A stretch of 64,000 bases of DNA from Serratia symbiotica. Lineage in GTDB: Bacteria > Pseudomonadota > Gammaproteobacteria > Enterobacterales > Enterobacteriaceae. Shown in pieces: positions 58,403 through 64,000 of this stretch. Numbering within the stretch: the first letter of the stretch is position 1; each line of letters begins with the position of its first letter. The stretch spans positions 1,550,001 to 1,614,000 of the forward strand of contig NZ_CP050855.1 in NCBI RefSeq assembly GCF_000821185.2. The letters run 5' to 3'. The position numbers were made by a program, and so were the translations under genes. Below the pieces are notes generated by a model. That model saw nothing but the letters and a program-made list of their open reading frames with translations. It ran no database searches and had not been told where the DNA came from.

Positions 58403-58999
58403 CTAGACTTGTCGTTCATGGCTTACGGCGTTGTCACGCAGACGCATAATCGTTTGTCGTGAGGTTCTGAATTCGCGCGCCACCGCGCTGACACTAGCAC
58501 CCGATTTGAGGTATTCGATTGCGGTCTTCTGCTGTTCCTGGCTCAGCGCGGGCGGTCTGCCAAATCGTTTTCCGGCTGCTCTGGCTCTTGCCAGACCGGA
58601 ATGTGTACGCTCAATCAGCAAGTCCTTCTCAAACTCAGCGACAGCCGAAATAACCTGCATGGTCATCTTTCCGGCCGCGCTGGTAAGGTCTACCCCGCAC
58701 AGGGCGAGGCAGTGCACGCGAATATCGGCCGCAGCCAGCTGCTCAACAGTCTTCCGCACGTCCATGGCGTCGCGGCCCAGGCGGTCAAGTTTGGTCACTA
58801 TCAGCACATCGCCATTTTCCATGCGATCAAGTAACCGGGCAAAACCTGGCCGTTCGCTGGCGTGCAATGAACCGCTGATTTGTTCCTCAATTAGCCTCTG
58901 GGGTCTGATGGCAAAACCCGCCGCTTCAATTTCACGACGCTGGTTTTCTGTGGTCTGTTCCAGAGTGGAGACCCGGCAGTAAGCAAAAACTCGTGACAT
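58403..58999 (-). CDS. tnpR: Serine recombinase, Tn3-type resolvase TnpR
   Basis: 198 residues. Catalytic domain with the nucleophile Ser in YCRVSTLEQ, then [18 protein letters not shown] and [44 protein letters not shown], and a C-terminal helix-turn-helix ([19 protein letters not shown]). It resolves cointegrates at res, which adjoins its start. Intact. Confidence 0.95.
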   Translation of the reverse strand: MSRVFAYCRVSTLEQTTENQRREIEAAGFAIRPQRLIEEQISGSLHASERPGFARLLDRMENGDVLIVTKLDRLGRDAMDVRKTVEQLAAADIRVHCLALCGVDLTSAAGKMTMQVISAVAEFEKDLLIERTHSGLARARAAGKRFGRPPALSQEQQKTAIEYLKSGASVSAVAREFRTSRQTIMRLRDNAVSHERQV

Positions 59000-59095
59000 A
59001 GCGTAATTGTCTGTACGAAATGGATGTTCGAATTATAACACCTGTACGAAACTAATTTCACTAGGTTTTGTACAGGTGTTATAATAAGTGTCCGA
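59000..59095. other. res-like site
   Basis: AT-rich DNA upstream of tnpR with inverted copies: TTATAACACCTGTACGAAA (about 59033-59052) and TTTTGTACAGGTGTTATAA (about 59073-59091), plus a further CTGTACGAAA at 59011. Typical arrangement of paired resolvase binding sites. A hairpin CCGAAACCGGTCAGTTTCGG follows at 59094. Confidence 0.7.
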
Positions 59096-59164
59096 AACCG
59101 GTCAGTTTCGGATATCAGCAAATGTCGTGAAATTGCGCGTTCGCTCCCATTGGGCCTATATCCG

Positions 59165-59508
59165 TCAAAATTTTCTTTTGCACTGTGCTTCTGTTTTTAA
59201 CATTTCAAGTTGGTTTTTTTTGGCTGGAACATTATTTAAAAGCATGCAGAGAAAGAAAATTATTATAACAAATAAGATTCCTAAATAAAATATATTAGCT
59301 TTGCCCTCGCTATGTAGTCCTTTAAAAAATAAAAAATCTTTAGAGCTGCTATCTCCAATTGTTTTGGTTAGATCGATGTTAACTAAATCAACGGCTATTT
59401 CTTGTTCAAGGGATAAACCCTTTGTTACTGCACCTTTCAATAATGGATGAAACCAGTAAAGATCTACAAAATAAAATAGTATCCATATGATAGCCGCACC
59501 AAGAGCTA
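59165..59508 (-). pseudogene. Truncated two-helix membrane protein
   Basis: The minus-strand frame reads DVLALGAAIIWILFYFVDLY, then WFHPLLKGAVTKGLSLEQEI, and ends with a second helix (IFYLGILFVIIIFFLCMLLN) before QCKRKF-stop at 59165. A TGA just upstream of DVLAL shows that the start is lost. The pattern with WxHPLLKGAV recalls small membrane proteins of conjugative elements; this is a weak resemblance. Confidence 0.45.
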
Positions 59509-59601
59509 ATACATCTCATCAGAGACATGGTCAGATAACATCGCAAAAAAACAGCATGTCACCTGATTGCCTCTTAATGCAACAGAATCTGCTAACGTTC
59601 T

Positions 59602-60636
59602 TCAGGTACTCTGCCGACGCTCGAATTTATAGCTGAACGTTTGGTTAATGATCCCATCCTCCCTGCCGTCTTCGTCATTATTGAGCAACTCTATTAGCAT
59701 TTTACCGGTCTCTCTTCCCATTTTTTTATAATCAATACGCATTGAGGTCAGCGTTGGGTGGGTTTGATCACAGCTATCTGAGCCATCAAGGCAGGCAACC
59801 GCAATGTCACCTGGAATTTTCAATAGCCGCTGCTGACACTCAAACAACACGCCAAGCGCAATATCTTCATGGCTGCATATCACTGCGTCTAATTCAGGGA
59901 GGCGCAGCAATATTTCCGTTAGTGCATAACGGCCAAACTGTAAGCTGGCCATATCCGGTGTCGTGACAATCTGGTCAGCATTTTTGTAATGATCTAACAT
60001 CGCTTTATGCCATCCATTCAGCTGCTGGTGCTGTAATCGGTTATCCCTATAAGCCCCCACATAACCAATATGGTGATAGCCCCGCTCTAATAAATAGCGG
60101 GTCAATTCATAGGCTGACTCAAAGGAAGCCGCTGCAAGAGTCATTTTCGCCCCTTTAAAATACGAACCAACCACATTGACCGTAGGAATATTCGCCCGCT
60201 CAAGGAGTTGATAGGTTTTTTCCGTCAGTTGTGAGCCGAATATCACCACTGCTGCTGGGTTGCTTTTCAATAGTGTCATCAGTATTTCCGCTTCTTTACG
60301 CTGATTATATTCGTGGCAGCCAAGTAATAGCTGAAACTCATTCTTATTCAGAATCTGCTGTAGAGCCTGCATGAATTTAGAACTGGCTTTATCTATCAAT
60401 GACGGGATCAAAACAACGACGACGTTACTGTACCCTGAAGCTAACGCACCCGCAGCTCGGTTGGGAATATAACCAAGAGTTTCAACCGCTTTTTCTATTT
60501 TTTCACGTAACTTATCTGAAACCTGTTCCGGCATTCGTAGCGCTCTGGAAACAGTCATCGATCCTACTCCAGCGTAATGTGCCACTTCTTGTAGAGTGAC
60601 TCGTCCAGTATTACGACGCTTACGCATTTTTTCCAT
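59602..60636 (-). CDS. LacI/GntR-type transcriptional regulator of PTS operon
   Basis: 344 residues. Helix-turn-helix with VTLQEVAHYAGVGSMTVSRALRMPEQVSDKLREKIEKAVETLGYIPN, hinge helix, then periplasmic-binding-like effector domain. It is closest in pattern to GntR/IdnR regulators. It is divergent from the PTS genes with two palindromic operators in between, so it likely represses them and itself until a sugar or phosphate inducer binds. Confidence 0.93.
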   Translation of the reverse strand: MEKMRKRRNTGRVTLQEVAHYAGVGSMTVSRALRMPEQVSDKLREKIEKAVETLGYIPNRAAGALASGYSNVVVVLIPSLIDKASSKFMQALQQILNKNEFQLLLGCHEYNQRKEAEILMTLLKSNPAAVVIFGSQLTEKTYQLLERANIPTVNVVGSYFKGAKMTLAAASFESAYELTRYLLERGYHHIGYVGAYRDNRLQHQQLNGWHKAMLDHYKNADQIVTTPDMASLQFGRYALTEILLRLPELDAVICSHEDIALGVLFECQQRLLKIPGDIAVACLDGSDSCDQTHPTLTSMRIDYKKMGRETGKMLIELLNNDEDGREDGIINQTFSYKFERRQST

Positions 60637-60761
60637 ACTGCTGTCCTGTTTGCTTAAAGCTTCTATCTACTTAAAAACAGGCCATTTAGCACTGTTTCCG
60701 ACCCTATACCGTATTGTATATATCTTATAGGGAGATAACCAAAAGCTCATAACATAATAAA

Positions 60762-60775
60762 TGATAGCGCTATCA
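60762..60775. promoter_or_regulatory. LacI-type operator 1
   Basis: TGATAGCGCTATCA, a perfect 14-bp palindrome with the central CG step that LacI-family hinge helices bind. Confidence 0.85.
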
Positions 60776-60795
60776 CATACTTTGATAACCCTGCT

Positions 60796-60809
60796 AGGTA
60801 GCGCTATCA
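60796..60809. promoter_or_regulatory. LacI-type operator 2
   Basis: AGGTAGCGCTATCA, same core as operator 1 with two changes on the left arm. Centres are 34 bp apart. Confidence 0.8.
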
Positions 60810-60886
60810 ATTGTAATGTCAGTCACATTAATATCAATAATAACTAGCTACTCTCCGTTTAACAGTTATCGGGAGTCATAAAAGTC

Positions 60887-61330
60887 ATGTTAAAAGCACT
60901 GTTAACTTCAGACGTTATTCAAATTGTTAGTCAGGCAAAAGACTGGCGTGAGGCCATCACAATTTCATGTCAACCGCTGATTGATAATGGCTCCATTGAA
61001 GCACGCTATGTCGAGGCAATTTATCGCTCCCATGAGGCTATTGGGCCTTATTATGTGATTGGCCCCAGTATTGCGATGCCACATGCCCGCCCGGAAGACG
61101 GCGTAAACAAATTCTCACTGGCATTAACCCTTATTTCTGATGGCGTTACTTTCAATGCAGAAGGTAACGACCCGGTAAAACTGCTTATAGTGTTAGCAGC
61201 AACAGACAGTAATAGCCATATAGAGGCTATTTCTCAACTCGCTCAATTGTTCGATAGTGATAACGATGTACAAGCCTTGCTTAATGCTAAAAACCCGCAG
61301 GATATTCTGTCAGTTATTGCGCGCTATTAA
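60887..61330 (+). CDS. PTS EIIA component, ascorbate (UlaC-like) type
   Basis: 147 residues of the mannitol/fructose-like EIIA fold. The phosphorylated His lies in GPSIAMPHARPEDGVNKF. It receives phosphate from HPr and passes it to EIIB. First gene of the operon, 78 bp downstream of operator 2. Confidence 0.92.
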   Translation: MLKALLTSDVIQIVSQAKDWREAITISCQPLIDNGSIEARYVEAIYRSHEAIGPYYVIGPSIAMPHARPEDGVNKFSLALTLISDGVTFNAEGNDPVKLLIVLAATDSNSHIEAISQLAQLFDSDNDVQALLNAKNPQDILSVIARY

Positions 61331-61372
61331 TCACGGCATTCAGTATGGATAACGATTTTAAGAGGAAAGAAA

Positions 61373-61660
61373 ATGAAAATTACAGTGGTTTGTGGTAACG
61401 GTTTAGGTACCAGCCTGATGATGGAAATCAGCATCAAAAACATTCTGAAATAGTTGATTGTCAGTGCTGAAGTAGATCATGTCGATCTCGGTTCAGCAAA
61501 AGGCACGGCGAGCGATATTTTCATCGGCACCAAAGATATTGCCGAGCAGTTAATTATCCAAGCAGTTGACGGTAAAATCGTTGCTTTGGATAACATGGTT
61601 GACAAAAAAGCAATGAAAGAACGTTTATCTGTGGCATTAACCGAATTAGGCGTTTTATAA
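61373..61660 (+). pseudogene. PTS EIIB component, ascorbate (UlaB-like) type, amber codon
   Basis: The start MKITVVCGNGLGTSLMMEIS carries the phosphocysteine Cys7. At codon 27 the frame hits TAG (61451-61453) after KNILK; it then continues without further stops, LIVSAEVDHVDLGSAKGTAS to 61660. CAG to TAG would restore Gln at this place. Without readthrough the protein ends at 26 residues and the transporter cannot work. All other PTS genes in the operon are intact. Confidence 0.85.
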
Positions 61661-61672
61661 TCGGAGATTGGT

Positions 61673-62929
61673 ATGAATTTTTTTCGCTTTTTAATGAGTG
61701 ACGTTCTTTCCGAACCGGCATTGCTGGTCGGTTTGATTGCCTTAATCGGACTTATTACCCAGAAAAAACCGCTGACTGAATGTATTAAAGGCACAGTAAA
61801 AACCATCATGGGTTTTGTTATTTTAGGAGCCGGTGCTGGACTGGTTGTCTCATCTTTGGGTGATTTTGCCAATATCTTTCAACATGCATTTGGTATTCCG
61901 GGTGTAGTACCGAATAACGAAGCTATTGTTTCAGTAGCCCAAAAGAGCTTCGGTAAAGAGATGGCGATGATTATGTTCTTCGCTATGGTGATAAATATTC
62001 TGATTGCCCGCTTTACGCCATGGAAATTTATCTTCCTGACGGGGCATCACACACTGTTTATGTCGATGATGGTAGCGGTTATTCTGGCAACTGCGGGGAT
62101 CAGTGGTGTGACGTTGATTACCGTCGGTTCGTTGGTTGTTGGGGTTGCGATGGTGTTCTTTCCAGCCATTGCCCACCCTTATATGAAAAAAGTCACCGGT
62201 TCTGATGACGTGGCAATTGGCCACTTCTCTACCCTGTCTTATGTATTATCCGGTTTTATAGGCAGCAAGTTTGGTAATAAAGAACATTCGACTGAAGACA
62301 TGGACGTACCGAAAAGTCTGTTGTTCTTACGTGACACACCGGTCGCTATCTCCTTTACCATGTGTATTATTTTCATTGTTACCTGCCTGTTTGCTGGTTC
62401 TGAAGTGGTAAAAAACTTCAGCGGTGGCAAAAACTGGTTTATGTTCTCATTGATGCAATCCATTACCTTTGCCGCCGGTGTGTACATCATTTTACAAGGT
62501 GTACGTATGGTTATTGCTGAGATAGTGCCAGCATTTAAAGGGATCTCCGACAAATTAGTTCCTAATGCCAAACCTGCGCTGGATTGCCCGGTGGTGTTCC
62601 CTTACGCACCCAATGCGGTATTGGTTGGCTTCCTGAGCAGCTTTGCAGCAGGTCTTATTGGTATGTTCGCGTTGTATTTGATGAACATGACGGTAATAAT
62701 CCCAGGCGTGGTACCCCACTTCTTTGTTGGTGCCGCAGCTGGGGTCTTTGGTAATGCTACCGGTGGACGTCGTGGGGCCATTCTCGGGGCGTTTGCTCAA
62801 GGCCTGTTGATTACCTTCCTGCCTGTCTTCCTGCTGCCAGTGTTGGGCCATATTGGATTTGCCAATACTACTTTCAGCGATGCTGATTTTAGCGCGCTGG
62901 GTATTTTACTGGGCCTCATCGTTAGATAA
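61673..62929 (+). CDS. PTS EIIC component, ascorbate (UlaA/SgaT-like) permease
   Basis: 418 residues, membrane permease with about ten hydrophobic segments (ALLVGLIALIGLITQ, TVKTIMGFVILGAGAGLVVS, FVGAAAGVFGNATGGRRGAILGAFAQGLLITFLP). UlaA of E. coli has 465 residues; this is the shorter form found in many operons. The substrate could be ascorbate or another sugar acid. It starts 12 bp past eiiB. Confidence 0.92.
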   Translation: MNFFRFLMSDVLSEPALLVGLIALIGLITQKKPLTECIKGTVKTIMGFVILGAGAGLVVSSLGDFANIFQHAFGIPGVVPNNEAIVSVAQKSFGKEMAMIMFFAMVINILIARFTPWKFIFLTGHHTLFMSMMVAVILATAGISGVTLITVGSLVVGVAMVFFPAIAHPYMKKVTGSDDVAIGHFSTLSYVLSGFIGSKFGNKEHSTEDMDVPKSLLFLRDTPVAISFTMCIIFIVTCLFAGSEVVKNFSGGKNWFMFSLMQSITFAAGVYIILQGVRMVIAEIVPAFKGISDKLVPNAKPALDCPVVFPYAPNAVLVGFLSSFAAGLIGMFALYLMNMTVIIPGVVPHFFVGAAAGVFGNATGGRRGAILGAFAQGLLITFLPVFLLPVLGHIGFANTTFSDADFSALGILLGLIVR

Positions 62930-63124
62930 TGGTTCTGTTGCATTGCTGGTTTTTTAGTGACTTTTGGGTACACTCATAAAACACGAAAGGGGACACAATG
63001 GGGGATTTTCATTTGCAGTTATTGTGAACAGCCTAAAGAAATTACAACAGCATGCAATTGCGACGATATGTATTTCAAGCTATGCTCCTCAGTAATCGGA
63101 ATTTCTTGAACTATTTGAAAGCTT

Positions 63125-63730
63125 ATGTTTGGAAAAGAAAAAAGTAATTTGCTGCGCTCAAATCTGGAACATTTACTTAACAGTAAGGGGGAAACACAGG
63201 TTTCTATCAGTGAGAGCACGGGGCTTAATCGTACGACAATTTTTAAGATCCTGGATGGTCGGGTCACCTGTGTACAGAAACAGACATTACGGAAAATATC
63301 AGATTTTTTCGGTGTTACAATGTATGAACTTCAAAATGTGGATATTGCTACAGTCGAAAAAATCAATGCCAGTATTTCAGTTTATGGAAATATGAATGCA
63401 GCTGCCTTACCTATTATACCTTTGACATCATTCATTGAGCAAGTAAATTCTGGGCGCTCAATTGGGGAACTGACGTTATCTTGGCCACTGACTTACTATT
63501 ATGGGCAAGGCCCGAATTTGATTGCCGTGTTGATAGACAAAAATTTACCTGCCCGCTATCAGAATGGGGATATCATCATCATCCGAAAAGGCGTATATAA
63601 AAGTACTAATATGAAGCTTCTCTTTAAGAAGAGTAGTGGATTTTTCATCAATGTGCATATGAATGTAGACGAGCTTGAAACTGAAATTATGATTTTAGGA
63701 GATATCCTTGAAGAACGTTATGGGAAATGA
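63125..63730 (+). CDS. XRE-family regulator
   Basis: 201 residues. The helix-turn-helix (LEHLLNSKGETQVSISESTGLNRTTIFKILDGRVTCVQKQTLRKISDFFGVTMYELQN) is followed by a C-terminal part (GPNLIAVLIDKNLPARYQNGDIIIIRKG) like the S24-type fold of phage and plasmid repressors. Its stop overlaps the start of the next gene by 11 bp, so both belong to one message. Possibly the first gene of another mobile segment. Confidence 0.75.
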   Translation: MFGKEKSNLLRSNLEHLLNSKGETQVSISESTGLNRTTIFKILDGRVTCVQKQTLRKISDFFGVTMYELQNVDIATVEKINASISVYGNMNAAALPIIPLTSFIEQVNSGRSIGELTLSWPLTYYYGQGPNLIAVLIDKNLPARYQNGDIIIIRKGVYKSTNMKLLFKKSSGFFINVHMNVDELETEIMILGDILEERYGK

Positions 63731-64000
63731 ACCAGAATATAAACTTTTGGGGTTCGAGCCAAAGACGCATGCAGCGAGAATACTGATATGCACCTCAGGG
63801 AAAATATTAAGCATTCATGTTAATGATCTAGAGAGAAGCGAGATCGCTGAAAAACTCTCCTCACGAGAAATAAAAGCTCTGTATCGTCATATTTATATGG
63901 ACAAGCTGGCTCCAGAGACAGAGTACCAATTGAAGGACAGGAGTGAGCGATCATGGGGAGCCTATGTTGCGTTTGTTCTGGCATTGGCGGTATTTTATCA
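63720..64000 (+). CDS. Small membrane protein, cut by window end
   Basis: Partial. From ATG 63720 it reads MGNEPEYKLLGFEPKTHAAR and ILICTSGKILSIHVNDLERS, a soluble region of about 78 residues, then a membrane segment (GAYVAFVLALAVFY) at the edge. No family recognised. Coupled to the XRE regulator by overlap; a two-gene unit of regulator plus membrane protein. Confidence 0.55.
   Translation, partial: MGNEPEYKLLGFEPKTHAARILICTSGKILSIHVNDLERSEIAEKLSSREIKALYRHIYMDKLAPETEYQLKDRSERSWGAYVAFVLALAVFY

Larger units (their letters stand above)
54178..59095. mobile_element. Remains of a Tn3-family transposon with exporter/peptidase cargo
   Basis: TnpA fragment on the left and TnpR plus res-like site on the right, all on the minus strand, enclose an ABC exporter and a prolyl oligopeptidase on the plus strand. 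I did not identify the 38-bp terminal repeats with certainty. Cargo and boundaries are inferred from gene order. Confidence 0.55.

Noticed and set aside
62930..63124. IS6-like end (GGTTCTGTTGCA) after the PTS operon
   Set aside because: Match is short and no second end or transposase is present.

Overview
The window looks like a chromosomal segment of an Enterobacterales bacterium, most probably a Serratia. The left 15 kb keeps the conserved enterobacterial block yfcG-folX / ubiX-purF-cvpA-dedD-folC-accD-dedA-truA-usg-pdxB. Several genes are broken and there are IS and transposon fragments, as expected in a host-associated lineage with a decaying genome (Serratia symbiotica-like). The species is inferred from gene order and decay, not from a search.

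Layout. (1) 1-15124: housekeeping block, mostly on the minus strand, with a complete IS3-family element (10320-11568) next to pdxB, a broken EamA permease and an intact apbE. (2) 15523-15598: tRNA-Asn(GTT), the landing site of two related mobilizable elements in tandem. Element 1 (about 15.6-32.9 kb) has a tyrosine integrase, a TraD-like protein, an oriT-like hairpin, a MobA/MobL relaxase, an AIPR-family phage-resistance protein, a RepL protein, a second initiator-like gene with four 22-bp iterons, a four-gene AAA-ATPase operon of unknown function, a split H-NS-like gene, a convergent toxin-antitoxin pair and AlpA. A second copy of the tRNA 3' end lies at 32902-32922. Element 2 (from 32.9 kb) repeats the plan: integrase, type III restriction-modification, a regular array of five hairpins, TraD-like protein, oriT-like hairpin, broken relaxase, a decayed P450/PurA-like/Nudix/HAD cluster, and a broken RepL with four 21-bp iterons. 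(3) 49.2-54 kb: phage-type repressor, an intact-looking NEL-family (IpaH/SspH-like) E3 ubiquitin ligase effector, an IS5-type fragment, and an Abi_2/HEPN gene behind a short RNA-plus-terminator leader. (4) 54.2-59.1 kb: remains of a Tn3-family transposon (TnpA fragment, resolvase, res-like site) holding a CvaB-type peptide exporter, now lacking its N-terminus, coupled to a secreted prolyl oligopeptidase. (5) 59.6-62.9 kb: LacI-type regulator divergent from an ascorbate-type PTS operon whose EIIB gene has an amber codon. (6) Right edge: a repressor-like regulator overlapping a small membrane-protein gene cut by the window end.

The two elements behave like plasmids caught in the chromosome. They share mobilization, replication and integration modules but carry different cargo, much of it anti-phage. 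The best candidates for something undescribed are the AAA-ATPase operon (28397-30027), the hairpin array after the restriction operon (39764-39870), the P450/PurA-like cluster (43450-47293), and the abi leader RNA (53826-53881).
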